64,000 bases of DNA. It comes from Planctomycetes bacterium MalM25 (GTDB lineage Bacteria > Planctomycetota > Planctomycetia > Pirellulales > Lacipirellulaceae). A model generated the notes under the pieces. The model was not told where the DNA came from. It did not search any database and was given only the letters and a program-made list of their open reading frames with translations. The position numbers and the translations under genes are program-made. Below, piece after piece: positions 1 through 9,023 of the stretch. Numbering within the stretch: the stretch's first letter is position 1; each line of letters begins with the position of its first letter. The stretch spans positions 1,449,001 to 1,513,000 of the forward strand of contig CP036424.1 in NCBI GenBank assembly GCA_007745835.1, in the 5' to 3' direction.

Positions 1-47
1 AGCGATTCAATCCGCATTCCGAATACCGCAATCAGAATCCCCTCCCG

Positions 48-3000
48 ATGCTCAAGTCGCTCCAGCTCGACGGCTTCAAGAGCTTCGCGGAGAAGACGCG
101 GCTCGAGTTCCCCGAAGGGGTGACCGTCGTCGTCGGCCCGAACGGATCGGGCAAGTCGAACGTCGTTGACGGCGTGAAGTGGGTGCTCGGATCGCAGAGC
201 CCCCGCAGCCTGCGTGGCAAGGAGATGACCGACGTCATCTTCAACGGCTCCGAGTCACGCGGACCGGCGCCCTCGGCGGAGGTGACGCTCGCCTTCGACA
301 ACACGCCCCCCGAGGATGGCGGCCGGCGCCTCTTTGATTTCGACGAGCCCGAGATCCGGCTCACCCGGCGCGTCGGCCGCAGCGGCGAGGGCGAGTACTT
401 CGTCAACGGGCACGCCTGCCGGCTCAAGGACTTCCGCGAGCTGCTCGCCGGAACGGGGGTCGGCGCCGACTCGTATAGCATCATCGAGCAGGGCCGCGTT
501 GACGCCGCCCTGCGGGCTTCGCCCCTCGAACGCCGGTTGCTCTTAGAGGAGGCGGCCGGCATCAGCCGCTTCCGGCTGAAGAAACGCGAAGCGGCGCGTC
601 GCCTGGATCGGGTCGAGCAGAACCTGCTGCGGCTCTCGGACATCGTGGACGAGGTCGAGGGCCGCCTCCGTCGGGTCCGCTCCCAGGCGGGCAAGGCGCA
701 GCGCTACCGCGAGGCGTCGCGGCGGCTCAAAGAGGCCCGCACCGAGCTGGCCGCCAGCGAGTGGCGTCACTGCCGTGCCGAGCAGCAACGACTCGACGTT
801 GAGCACGCCGATCTGAGCGAGCGGCTCGCGGCGGACCAGGCCGCGATCAAGCAACAAGAGGGCAAGCTCGCCGAGCTGGCGGAGACGTCCGTGGCGGGCG
901 AGGCGGACGAGCAAGCTCTGCAGCAAGCACGACAACGCGTATCGCGATGTGAGCGGCGCGGAGCGCTTCAGCGGGTCGATCTGGAAAAAGCTCAGTCGGG
1001 GTTGCGCGCCGCGCGCGAAGCGTTGCTGGCTGCGCGTTGGGAACTCGCCGGGGCGGGCCCCGACGAGGAGACGCTCCGCGCGCTCGACGCCGCCGAAGCG
1101 ACCGACGCCGAGTACCGATCGAAGGTCGTCCAGGCCGAACAGCAAGCGGCCGACGCCCACGCACGTGCGCGGCAGATCGCTGAGCGGCACGGAGCCGTCC
1201 GCGCGCGTAGCGAACGGCGTGCCACACTCAAGCAGCGGGCCGACGCGCTCGGGGCGAGTGTCGCTCAGCGGCTGGCGAGCCTGACCGCTGCGATTGAAGA
1301 GATGGCTGCCGAGCAAGCCGAATCCGCCCGCCTCGCCGCGTTGGCGGGCGAGGAACTGGTCGGGGCCACCAGCGAGCGCGACGCCGCGGCCGACGCCCTG
1401 CTGCGGATCGACAACTCGGTCGCCGCGGCGCAGCGTGAGCTCACGGAGCTTCGTCGGCAGCTGGCCGAACTCCAGAACGACGCCGCGACGCAACGCGAGG
1501 CGCTCGTCGGCCTCAAGCACCGGCTCGAATCGATCCTGGAGGAGGAGCGTCGGCTCGAACGCTTGAACGAGGACGTGCAACGGCTGGTCGCCGAGGCGGC
1601 CGCGAGCGAGGCGCTGCCCCTTGGGGTTCACGGTCTGGTCGCCGATCTGATCCACGTCGAGGGAGACTTCGTGCCGATGGTCGAGGCCGCCCTCGCGGCC
1701 CGGGCTGAGCACGTGGTGATCGACTCGCGTGCCGCGTTGCTCGACGCTTTGCTCCGTTCGCGTGCCGCGGGGCAGTCGCTCACCACCCGGGCTGGGTTCC
1801 AGAGCCTCGACACGGCCATCCCCGCGAACGCGATCGATCAGATCGACCTATCCAACGAGCCGGGCGTGCTCGGGCGGGCGACCGACTTCATCGAGGTCGA
1901 GCCGCGCTACGCGACGCTCGTCCGGCGGCTTTTCGGGCGAACCTGGTTTGTCGAGTCGCTCGCGGTGGCGACTCGATTGAACGACTCGATTGGCGTCGGC
2001 CTCACCTTTGTGGCGGCGAGCGGGGAGGTGGTGGGCGATGATGGCGGTGTCTCCGCGGGACCGAACGATTCCCCGTTGCGGATGCTCACCCGCCGCGAGG
2101 ACGCGGATCGGCTGCGGCAAGAGATCGCGACGCGTTCCGAGCGGCTGCAAACGGTCGAGCGTGAGGCCGCGGCGATCGAGCAACGCCTCGCCGCGGGCGA
2201 GCGAGCGATTGAACAGGCGCACGAATCGGCCAAGGAAGAACGCGCCCGCCTCGCTTCGGCGGCTCAGCAGGCGGCCGCCCTCGACGAACGCCGCCGGCAA
2301 GCGGAGGCGACCCGAACGCGGATCGCCAGCCAGGTAGGGGCACGCGGCTCGCTCGTAGCGCTCCTGCGTGAGCGTTCCGCGTCGCTGGGCGTGCGGAGTG
2401 CGGCGCTCGCTCAGCAAGAGGCACAGCAGGTCGATGAATCACAAGTCCGGCAGGCCCAGGCGGACCTGGCCGCCGCCCGCGCCCGTCGCGACGAGCTGAA
2501 GGCGGCGGCGGAGCGACACGCGAAGCTGCTCGGGTCGCTACGGTCCGAAGCGTCCTCGCACCGTGGGGCGGGACGTGAGGAGTTGGTGGCGTCTGCCGAG
2601 GTGGCCACGCGGGCCTTTGCGGAGAGCCGGACCGAACTCGCGTTGAGCGAGGCGGGGTGGCTCAACGCCAACGACGCCTTGGCTCACGCCATGCTACACC
2701 TCGAAGCCGCGGAGAACCGCCTGCGTCAGAGCCGAGCCGCCCGCCGCGCGAGCGAGCAGATCCGGCTCGACCTCACCACGGCGATCGCCTCGGCGCGGGC
2801 CGACGTGGAGACGCTAATCCGTCGTGCGTCCGAGATCGAGCTCCGCCGACAACGCGTTGAGATCGAAGCGACCACGGTCGCCCAGCGCGTGCGGGACGAT
2901 TACGGCGTCGAGGTCGCTGAGCTGCCCGATCCCAAAGGCGAACCGGGCGACCCACAGGCTTTGCGGCGTGAGATCGACTCGCTGCGTGAAGAGGTGCAGG

Positions 3001-3677
3001 GGATCGGTTCGGTGAACCTCGAGTCGCTGGAAGAGCTCGACGAGTTGGAGAACCGCTTCGCCACACTCTCCGGCCAGTACGCCGACCTCAGCGAAGCAAA
3101 GAAGTCGCTCGCACGATTGACAGCACGGATCAACACGGACAGCCGTCAGCTCTTCAAGACAACCTTCGAAACGGTCCGCGAGCATTTCCGCGAGCTGTTC
3201 GCGCGGCTCTTCGGCGGTGGCGAGGCGGACCTGTTGCTGGTCGAGCCCGCTGACGGCGACACGCCGGGCGACCCGCTCGAGGCGGGCGTCGAGATCGTCG
3301 CCTGCCCGCCCGGCAAGGAGCTGCGGAGCTTGTCGCTGCTGTCGGGGGGCGAGAAGACGATGACTTGCGTTGCGTTGCTGCTTGCGCTCTTCCGCAGCCG
3401 GCCGAGTCCCTTCTGCCTGCTCGACGAGGTCGACGCCGCGCTCGACGAGGCGAATGTCGGCCGCTTCCTCGAGGTGTTGAAGGACTTCCTCGGCTCGACC
3501 CAGTTCATTGTCATCACGCACAGCAAGCGGACGATGGCCGGGGCCAACACGATCTACGGCGTCACGATGCAGGAGTCGGGCGTGTCGAAGCAGGTGTCGG
3601 TCCGCTTTGAAGACGTGGGCGAAGATGGCCGCATCAGCATGCGGTCGGCCGCGCCGCCAGTTCGCCGCGCCGCCTAA
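48..3677 (+). CDS. smc: Chromosome segregation ATPase SMC
   Basis: This is a structural maintenance of chromosomes ATPase, which compacts and helps segregate the nucleoid as a homodimer, normally with ScpA and ScpB. The 1209-residue product shows the full layout: an N-terminal head with Walker A GPNGSGKS at residues 30-37, a coiled coil from about 165 to 510, a hinge at about 520-670, a returning coiled coil to about 1000, and a C-terminal head with signature LLSGGEKT near 1095 and Walker [14 protein letters not shown] near 1122. The length fits the family. The ATG is followed by [17 protein letters not shown], the usual SMC N-terminus, so the start is secure. No scpA or scpB is in the window. 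Long antisense frames under it are composition artefacts. Confidence 0.97.
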   Translation: MLKSLQLDGFKSFAEKTRLEFPEGVTVVVGPNGSGKSNVVDGVKWVLGSQSPRSLRGKEMTDVIFNGSESRGPAPSAEVTLAFDNTPPEDGGRRLFDFDEPEIRLTRRVGRSGEGEYFVNGHACRLKDFRELLAGTGVGADSYSIIEQGRVDAALRASPLERRLLLEEAAGISRFRLKKREAARRLDRVEQNLLRLSDIVDEVEGRLRRVRSQAGKAQRYREASRRLKEARTELAASEWRHCRAEQQRLDVEHADLSERLAADQAAIKQQEGKLAELAETSVAGEADEQALQQARQRVSRCERRGALQRVDLEKAQSGLRAAREALLAARWELAGAGPDEETLRALDAAEATDAEYRSKVVQAEQQAADAHARARQIAERHGAVRARSERRATLKQRADALGASVAQRLASLTAAIEEMAAEQAESARLAALAGEELVGATSERDAAADALLRIDNSVAAAQRELTELRRQLAELQNDAATQREALVGLKHRLESILEEERRLERLNEDVQRLVAEAAASEALPLGVHGLVADLIHVEGDFVPMVEAALAARAEHVVIDSRAALLDALLRSRAAGQSLTTRAGFQSLDTAIPANAIDQIDLSNEPGVLGRATDFIEVEPRYATLVRRLFGRTWFVESLAVATRLNDSIGVGLTFVAASGEVVGDDGGVSAGPNDSPLRMLTRREDADRLRQEIATRSERLQTVEREAAAIEQRLAAGERAIEQAHESAKEERARLASAAQQAAALDERRRQAEATRTRIASQVGARGSLVALLRERSASLGVRSAALAQQEAQQVDESQVRQAQADLAAARARRDELKAAAERHAKLLGSLRSEASSHRGAGREELVASAEVATRAFAESRTELALSEAGWLNANDALAHAMLHLEAAENRLRQSRAARRASEQIRLDLTTAIASARADVETLIRRASEIELRRQRVEIEATTVAQRVRDDYGVEVAELPDPKGEPGDPQALRREIDSLREEVQGIGSVNLESLEELDELENRFATLSGQYADLSEAKKSLARLTARINTDSRQLFKTTFETVREHFRELFARLFGGGEADLLLVEPADGDTPGDPLEAGVEIVACPPGKELRSLSLLSGGEKTMTCVALLLALFRSRPSPFCLLDEVDAALDEANVGRFLEVLKDFLGSTQFIVITHSKRTMAGANTIYGVTMQESGVSKQVSVRFEDVGEDGRISMRSAAPPVRRAA

Positions 3678-4352
3678 GGGGGCGAGAGGCAGGGTGATTA
3701 ACCGCCACAAACGGTGATCCCCTTAGGTCCTGCTAAAGTCGCACCCCCCCTCTTAACGAAGATAACCTTCGGATGGGTTGTTCCCCTCCGCCAGCGGGTC
3801 TCCGACCTGCTAGCGGCCCCGGGGGAACACGCAGGGGGGAGCCTGCCTCACGAATCCATCCACTGGACCTGCTATCGCCGCGTCGGCACGCGCGCCCTTC
3901 AAACGTTGAGGGACGTCCGCGCCGTGGGTGGCGACTGCCAGGGTGTTGGTTCCCTCCTTCTGTCTGCGTGGCGATGCCGACCGTCGGCGTCGACACGGTG
4001 GTTTGGGGATGATTCGAGGGTTGTGACGGTTGTGCCTGTCGTGCGGAGCGACCCGCTCCGATCGGCAAGCGAATGCTGTCATTTGACAAGACCCTCGCAT
4101 CTTCCGCAGCCGATTCGAGCTTTACGAAGGGACGGATCGGGTTCGCTCGATCCAACCCGGAGCAAAGAACCCCCTTACCAGGACCCCGACCCAGACACGC
4201 GTGCGGCCCGCTTCCCACAAGCGGTCCAGCGTCGCCGGTGACCCAGCCGGCGGAGCCAACGTGTGAGGGGTGAACCGCGAGGCGACGACCGCGATCCAGC
4301 GGACCCAGCCGAGCGCCGAGCGGACATTCAGTACAGAGAATTGGAGAGCCCG
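3678..4352. other. Non-coding gap between smc and the HTH-receiver gene
   Basis: This 675-base stretch has no gene I can support. Frames of 160-175 codons exist on both strands, but their translations are rich in Arg, Pro and Gly, show no family resemblance and overlap each other, as expected in high-GC non-coding DNA. I see no tRNA, rRNA or obvious terminator. It must hold the promoter of the downstream regulator and could hold an unrecognised small RNA. Confidence 0.5.
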
Positions 4353-4925
4353 ATGAAGGTCTTCACGACGGGACAGGTCGCCAAGATCTGCAAGGTCGCC
4401 CCGCGCACCGTCAGCAAGTGGTTTGATTCGGGTCGTCTCAAGGGTTACCGGATCCCCGGTTCCCAGGACCGCCGAATCCCCCGCGAGTACCTGATCAAAT
4501 TCCTCAAAGAGCACGGCATGCCGCTGGGCGACCTTGAGGATGAAGCGATGGCCAAAGTGCTCATCGTCGCTCAGGACCAGGTGCTGATCGAGAACCTCAA
4601 GCGGGAACTCCCCGCCGAGAAATCGTTCCGCACCCAAACCGCCGCGAGCGGTTTCGAGGCCGGCATCCAGGCGGAGAGCTTCCACCCGGACTGCATCATC
4701 TGCGACTTCTCGATCGGACACGTCGAGGCCCTGCAGATCTGCCAGAACCTGCGGCGGAACACCGACTTCGCCGAGACGATCCTGATCGCCTTGCTGCCGG
4801 ACGACGGATCGAGCATCAGCTTCGATCGCTCGACCATCAACGAGACGTTCAAGAAGCCGTTCGACTCGGCCCTGCTGGCCGAACGGCTCCGCACGCTGAT
4901 CGGCGCCAAGAAGGAGCTCGTCTGA
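4353..4925 (+). CDS. HTH DNA-binding / response-regulator receiver fusion
   Basis: The product is a 190-residue regulator with an unusual domain order. Residues 1-55 form an excisionase/MerR-like helix-turn-helix (FTTGQVAKICKVAPRTVSKW, then RRIPREYLIKFL), and residues about 68-185 form a CheY-like receiver. In the receiver, D118 (IICDFS) is the likely phosphate acceptor and K168 (FKKPF) the conserved lysine. The acidic pocket is reduced to D75, so phosphorylation may be weak or absent. The ATG at 4353 is chosen over a longer frame because GGAGAG lies just upstream and the HTH begins at once. The gene stands alone behind a long gap and ends before a strong terminator. Its partner kinase and targets are unknown. 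Confidence 0.88.
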   Translation: MKVFTTGQVAKICKVAPRTVSKWFDSGRLKGYRIPGSQDRRIPREYLIKFLKEHGMPLGDLEDEAMAKVLIVAQDQVLIENLKRELPAEKSFRTQTAASGFEAGIQAESFHPDCIICDFSIGHVEALQICQNLRRNTDFAETILIALLPDDGSSISFDRSTINETFKKPFDSALLAERLRTLIGAKKELV

Positions 4926-5020
4926 GCCCCCTTCCGAAGCGTCACGACACCGGCTCGCATCCCGCCAGCCCGACCGCTCCCTCCGGGGAACGACGAATCG
5001 GCGGATCACATAACCGGGGT

Positions 5021-5066
5021 CGACCGCAAGAGGCGGTCGCTGTCACAGGGTGATCCCAGCCCTGTG
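5021..5066 (+). other. Two consecutive RNA hairpins
   Basis: Two 7-bp perfect hairpins follow each other in the transcript. The first pairs 5021-5027 with 5033-5039 around a 5-nt loop. The second pairs 5044-5050 with 5060-5066 around a 9-nt loop. They lie between the stop codon of the HTH-receiver gene and the terminator at 5087, so they sit in its 3' untranslated region. They could be a processed 3'-UTR small RNA or simply part of the transcript end. Confidence 0.4.
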
Positions 5067-5086
5067 GCGGACGCCCCATTAGACAA

Positions 5087-5129
5087 CCGAAGGCCCGGTC
5101 GTTGCGGCGACCGGGCCTTCGGTCTTTTT
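5087..5129 (+). terminator. Intrinsic terminator after the HTH-receiver gene
   Basis: A perfect 15-bp GC-rich stem (5087-5101 with 5108-5122) with a 6-nt loop is followed by TCTTTTT. This is the clearest rho-independent terminator in the window. It separates the regulator from the polyprenyl synthase gene, which must therefore use its own promoter within the next 100 bases. Confidence 0.9.
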
Positions 5130-5229
5130 GATCCGGCGTTAAGCCGCTCGATGCCGGGCGGTTAACGGGGCAGGCGGGTTCTCTCGGGAGCCCTAACACT
5201 CGTCACCGAATCGCCGTAAACTGCTCGGG

Positions 5230-6252
5230 ATGCCGGGACCGACTCCGCAACCAACGACTCCGCCAGCCGCTCCCCCTCCTGCGGTCGGGGAGCTGTTCGC
5301 GCCAATCGCCCCCGCTTTGGAGCGGGTCGAGCAACGGCTGCAAGCGGAGCTCACCAGCGACGACCCACGCGTCGACGAGGTCGTCCGCCACGGCTACCGC
5401 CTGGGTGGAAAGCGGCTGCGTCCGGCCCTGGTCCTGCTCGCGGGCGGGGCCGTCGGCGAGGCGACGGCGGATCACGAGTTGCTCGGCGTGGTGGTCGAGA
5501 TGATCCACACGGCCACGCTTGTCCACGACGACGTGCTCGACGAGGCCGAACTGCGCCGGCACGTCGATACGGTGAACGCCCGCTGGGGCAACGAGAAGAG
5601 CGTCCTGTTGGGTGACTTCCTGTTCTCGCACGCGTTCTATCTGGCCGCCACACTCGACGGCAACGCTGCCGAAGCGTGCCGCCTCATCGGGCGCAGCACC
5701 AACCGCGTCTGCCACGGCGAGCTGCGGCAGACCCTCTCGGAGGGCGACCTGTCGCTCTCCAAAGAAGCCTACTACGACATCATCGACGGCAAGACAGCCG
5801 AGCTGTGCGCCTGCTGCTGCCGCCTCGGCGCGGTTTACGCCGGGGCGACCGCCGAGCAGGCAGACGCGATGGAGTCGTTCGGACGCAACCTCGGCATGGC
5901 GTTCCAGATCGCCGACGACCTGCTGGACCTCACCGGCGACGAGGCGACCACCGGCAAGACGACCGGGGCCGACCTCGCGAAGCAGAAGATGACGCTCCCG
6001 CTCATCTACACCCGCGACAGCCTCGTGAACGGCCCGCGGAACAATCTCGAGGATTGGCTCACGAAGCCCTCTGCGGAGTCGCTCGCCGAGGTCCGCAAGC
6101 TGGTCGAAGCGGTGGGCGGGTTCGCTTACGCGCAGCAGAAGGCTTCCGACTACGCCGACGCCGCCGCCAACGACCTGAAGGCCCTACCAGAAACGGACGC
6201 CCGCGAGACGCTGGCCCTCTTAGCCCGGTTCGCGAGCCGGCGTGATGCTTGA
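5230..6252 (+). CDS. Polyprenyl (E)-prenyl diphosphate synthase
   Basis: This trans-isoprenyl diphosphate synthase condenses allylic diphosphates with isopentenyl diphosphate for quinone side chains or carotenoid precursors. Both Asp-rich Mg-binding motifs are present: DDVLD at residues 100-104 and DDLLD at 229-233. The substrate-binding GGKRLRP stretch lies at 59-65. At 340 residues it has the size of octaprenyl/heptaprenyl synthases, with an extra Pro-rich N-terminus of about 20 residues. Product chain length cannot be read safely from sequence, so I give no symbol. The ATG at 5230 is the only good start. The 3' end overlaps the convergent small membrane gene by 33 bases. Confidence 0.93.
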   Translation: MPGPTPQPTTPPAAPPPAVGELFAPIAPALERVEQRLQAELTSDDPRVDEVVRHGYRLGGKRLRPALVLLAGGAVGEATADHELLGVVVEMIHTATLVHDDVLDEAELRRHVDTVNARWGNEKSVLLGDFLFSHAFYLAATLDGNAAEACRLIGRSTNRVCHGELRQTLSEGDLSLSKEAYYDIIDGKTAELCACCCRLGAVYAGATAEQADAMESFGRNLGMAFQIADDLLDLTGDEATTGKTTGADLAKQKMTLPLIYTRDSLVNGPRNNLEDWLTKPSAESLAEVRKLVEAVGGFAYAQQKASDYADAAANDLKALPETDARETLALLARFASRRDA

Positions 6253-6554
6253 GTCCTCGGGCTTGCGGTAGAAGTGCCGCCACGAGGCGAGGGTAGCGAG
6301 GATCAGCACGAGGTTGAGCGCGGCGGCGGCCGTGTTCTTTCCCCAGAAGAGAACGGCGTGGTGCCCGGCGACGATGAGGAAGAGGTAGAAGACCCATCGC
6401 CAACCGCGGAGCAGTCCGCTGATGAACAGCACCTTCGCGATGAGCCACCACAACGCGATCGGTTGGCTGAGCCCCATGAAGAATTGCCGATCCCCTCGAG
6501 CACGAGCAGAGCGACGACGATCCAGAGCGGCAGCGGGACGGGTCGTGAAGCCAC
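6220..6554 (-). pseudogene. Small membrane protein, frameshifted
   Basis: Two frames join into one plausible protein of about 110 residues. A GTG at 6554, just after the stop of the upstream gene, begins a hydrophobic segment ending in LVLEGIGN. After a frame change at about 6478-6485 the second frame continues as FFMGLSQPIALWWLIAKVLF and two more hydrophobic helices, ending at 6220. Inserting one T in the aattcttc stretch would restore a single frame. As it stands, either the gene is broken, or only the shorter frame from ATG 6477 (85 residues) is made, or the base is a sequencing error. It forms the end of the PadR/permease-prefix operon. Function unknown; about four membrane helices are predicted for the joined protein. 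Confidence 0.6.
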
Positions 6555-6559
6555 GGCGG

Positions 6560-7726
6560 TCAATCCTCGACCTTGAGCGTGACTCTTTTGCCTTCGGTCA
6601 CCTCGATCTTCTTCTCCTGCCATTCGCCGCCGCGGGGGCGGATGTTGACCTTGCCCAGGTCGCCGGGGGCGAACCAGTCGATCGTGACCGCGCCCTCGTC
6701 GTCGGTCTTCTTCCAAACGGGGTTCGATCCCTGGTGGTAGACGAGGTGTTCCTCGTCCTCGGCGTCGATCCGCTCGCTCGGCCCGACCAACGCCTTCGCG
6801 AGCGGCTTGCCTGCCGCATCGGTCACAACGATTCGTGTCTCGGTCGACTCAGGCAGCTTGAAGCCGAGCTTCTCGGGCGGCTGTCCCGACGGGTCTTCGA
6901 CCAGCACGTACCGCGAGGCGATCGCGTGCCCGTCCGCGACCACCACCGCGTTCACGCCGTACTGCCCGTCGAGCGGGATGCGGCCTTTGAGGACGAACTC
7001 GCCGGCGTCGTCGGTCTTTATTGCGTAATCGTCCTGCCGGAAGCGGTTGTTGGGCCAGGTCTTCACGATCAGCAGCACGTCGGCGTCGGCGAGAGGGTTG
7101 CCCTTGGTATCGGTTGCGACGCCGCTGAGGTTGGCTCTCACGTTTCGCTTCTTGACCAGTGTGTAGTTCTCGCTATCGCTCAACGTTCCGATAGGTTTTC
7201 CTAGAACGATCCGTTCGCCGTTGGGGCCTAGGACGACGTGCGGTCCCGCGGGGCTGGTTGAGGAAACCGCCGGAGGCGCGTAGTAAGCCGGCGAAGGTTG
7301 AGGGGACGGAAGGGGCGCCATCGCGACCGACGCCATGTCTTCACGAAGATCCGCAAGGTCTCCCCGGATAGTCCTCAAGAAGTCGGTCGTCTGATTCATG
7401 TACTGGGTGGTTGCGTTCGCCGAGACATACTCGCGGACGCCTAGCCAACCAACGGCCACTAGCAGGAGCAGCGTAAGCACGGTTTGAACACGCTTGAGCA
7501 TCGGAACATCTCCTTGCTTTTCGACGCGGCAACGCCGCTTGATGGAATCGAGGTCGCCGAAGCGGCCGGCGGCTTGTTCTTGGGCCTCTCTCTCTGATAA
7601 GCCTTCGCCAACTCGCTCAAGAGCCAGCAGGTCGAGGTGCAGGCGGAGTTCCTCTTCGATCTCGTCGTCGATTTCGGCGGTGGGACGGTCGTCGCCCGGG
7701 GAGAGCCAGTGGGGGAGCGTGAACAC
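6560..7726 (-). CDS. Permease-prefix-domain protein with carboxypeptidase-regulatory-like domains
   Basis: The product has 388 residues. Residues 1-70 (IDDEIEEELRLHLD...RFGDLDSIKRRC) match the permease prefix domain normally fused to FtsX/MacB ABC permeases and encoded next to PadR regulators. One membrane helix (about 80-98) follows, then a Pro-rich linker and at least two beta-rich regulatory-like domains (ATDTKGNPLADADVLLI; VTDAAGKPLAKALV) outside the membrane. No permease follows the prefix domain, so this is an atypical fusion. The GTG start at 7726 lies 3 bases after the PadR stop, implying one transcript and probable translational coupling. Specific function unknown. Confidence 0.82.
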   Translation of the reverse strand: MFTLPHWLSPGDDRPTAEIDDEIEEELRLHLDLLALERVGEGLSEREAQEQAAGRFGDLDSIKRRCRVEKQGDVPMLKRVQTVLTLLLLVAVGWLGVREYVSANATTQYMNQTTDFLRTIRGDLADLREDMASVAMAPLPSPQPSPAYYAPPAVSSTSPAGPHVVLGPNGERIVLGKPIGTLSDSENYTLVKKRNVRANLSGVATDTKGNPLADADVLLIVKTWPNNRFRQDDYAIKTDDAGEFVLKGRIPLDGQYGVNAVVVADGHAIASRYVLVEDPSGQPPEKLGFKLPESTETRIVVTDAAGKPLAKALVGPSERIDAEDEEHLVYHQGSNPVWKKTDDEGAVTIDWFAPGDLGKVNIRPRGGEWQEKKIEVTEGKRVTLKVED

Positions 7727-7729
7727 GGT

Positions 7730-8107
7730 TCAGGCCTCCCAGGTGGGGAGCGGGAGCGAGCGGGGCGTGATCTTGCCCGCCTCGATCACCTTGCCGATCG
7801 CCTCGGCCATCTCGCGCCAGCTGGCGACCTCGACCTTGAGCTGCGAACGGCCCGAGCGGGTGAGCCGGTAGTACTTCGCCCGCCGGTTCGATTCGCTCAC
7901 GCCCCACTCGGCGGCGATCCAGCCGCGGCGTTCCATGCGGTGCAGGGCGGGGTAGAGCGAGCCCTCCTCGACGCGGAGGGCGTCGTCGCTCGCCGACAGG
8001 ATGTGTCGGGCGATCTGGTAGCCGTGCTTCGGCCCCCCGTCGAGGGCCTGCAGGACGAGCAGGTCGAGGCTCCCTTGCGGGAGGTTTGCATCAGACTTGG
8101 CGGCCAT
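7730..8107 (-). CDS. PadR family transcriptional regulator
   Basis: This 125-residue winged-helix repressor of the short PadR subfamily begins with the diagnostic LPQGSLDLLVLQALDGGPKHGYQIA, shown here in part, and continues through VEEGSLYPALHRMERRGWI and the ESNRRAKYYRLT wing. It probably controls its own operon, including the permease-prefix gene 3 bases downstream. GGGGAGAG lies 6 bases before the ATG, and a 9-bp inverted repeat overlaps this ribosome site, a natural operator position. The ligand is unknown. Confidence 0.93.
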   Translation of the reverse strand: MAAKSDANLPQGSLDLLVLQALDGGPKHGYQIARHILSASDDALRVEEGSLYPALHRMERRGWIAAEWGVSESNRRAKYYRLTRSGRSQLKVEVASWREMAEAIGKVIEAGKITPRSLPLPTWEA

Positions 8108-8111
8108 TGGG

Positions 8112-8138
8112 CTCTCCCCTGGTAGGTCTAGGGGAGAG
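8112..8138 (-). promoter_or_regulatory. Candidate PadR operator overlapping the ribosome-binding site
   Basis: A perfect 9-bp inverted repeat (8112-8120 with 8130-8138) has a 9-base spacer, placing the half-site centres 18 bases apart, a spacing that suits a dimeric winged-helix protein. One arm contains the padR ribosome-binding site. Autorepression through this site is an inference from position. Confidence 0.5.
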
Positions 8139-8213
8139 TGTAGCGGTTACCCCTAGCGCGTCAAGGGAAGGGCCGAGTTAGTGGATCTGGTGGACAGATG
8201 GCGAGCCAACGGA

Positions 8214-8891
8214 TCAGTACCCGTGGTGGGCGGCGCCGTGGAGCTTCTCTTGGTCCGTTTCGGACAGGCCCTCAACACGCTCCGGGTCGAACCCGTGGTC
8301 GCGTGTCAGGTGCTCCAGGAACGTCATCCCATCGACTCCCGCCTCGGGCGGGTCGATGGTCGCCAGCCAGACGCTCAGCTCCGCCGCGTTGAGGCTCCGC
8401 AGCCAGCGGCTGGGGGGACGCCCGTGGCGGGCTTGGCGATGGGACGCGGCGTCGGGGCCGGGGGCGTCTTCGTCGGCGAGGACGCCGTGGCTGGTCGATT
8501 CGCTGAACGTGCCGAAATCGTCCTCGGTGGTGAGGCTTTCCGGTTCGCGGAAACCTTCGGGAACGTCGTCGTCGCTGAGGTAACCGTTGGTTCCTTCGAG
8601 CGGTTCGCCGGTCGACTTCTTGATGGGCGTCGTCATGCCGGTGGTGGTCCACTCGCCATCGACGTAGTGCTCGCGGACGACCCACCGCCACGTCCGGTTG
8701 TGGGTCGCCTGCCAGTGGACGGGCATCTCGACGGGCGCCGTCGTGGTTTCAACGAGGATCTCCTCGGCGCCCGATTCCTCGGTCAGCTCCATCAGCGAGG
8801 CGGCCAGCGTGTCGAGCGACTCGGCGCGGAGCTTCTCCGCGGCCCCGAAGAGGCCCATTCCGATCCAGAAGGCGAAACGCCGGCGTGTCAT
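8214..8891 (-). CDS. Conserved hypothetical protein with twin-arginine-like N-terminus
   Basis: I do not recognise a named family. The 225-residue product opens with MTRRRFAFWIGMGLFG, which resembles a Tat signal or a single N-terminal anchor. A low-complexity acidic middle (about 95-155) leads to a compact C-terminal segment (SRWLRSLNAAELSVWL... then MTFLEHLTRDHGFDP, ending LHGAAHHGY) that looks like a conserved module. It stands alone between the PadR operon and miaA. Function unknown; export is plausible. Confidence 0.7.
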   Translation of the reverse strand: MTRRRFAFWIGMGLFGAAEKLRAESLDTLAASLMELTEESGAEEILVETTTAPVEMPVHWQATHNRTWRWVVREHYVDGEWTTTGMTTPIKKSTGEPLEGTNGYLSDDDVPEGFREPESLTTEDDFGTFSESTSHGVLADEDAPGPDAASHRQARHGRPPSRWLRSLNAAELSVWLATIDPPEAGVDGMTFLEHLTRDHGFDPERVEGLSETDQEKLHGAAHHGY

Positions 8892-9023
8892 CGGGTGGCT
8901 GACGGTGAGAGGGGAGGAACTCGACTCTCTACCCTACGATTCAGCGGTTTCGCCGGCGTCCGGGGCGATCTCACGATCGCTTGAGCTTTTTGAAAGCTTA
9001 GCGGTCGTGACGGATGCGCCGCC

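Noticed and set aside
543-1712. 389-codon antisense frame under smc
   Set aside because: It lies entirely opposite a well-supported gene and its translation has no recognisable domain; long antisense frames are common at this G+C.
3714-4241. 175-codon frame in the smc downstream gap
   Set aside because: No family resemblance, Arg/Pro/Gly-rich composition and an equally long frame on the other strand; typical of non-coding high-GC DNA.
5213-5229. TAAACT-type -10 element before the polyprenyl synthase gene, with similar words at 56416
   Set aside because: No convincing -35 partner and such hexamers are expected by chance; not reported as promoters.
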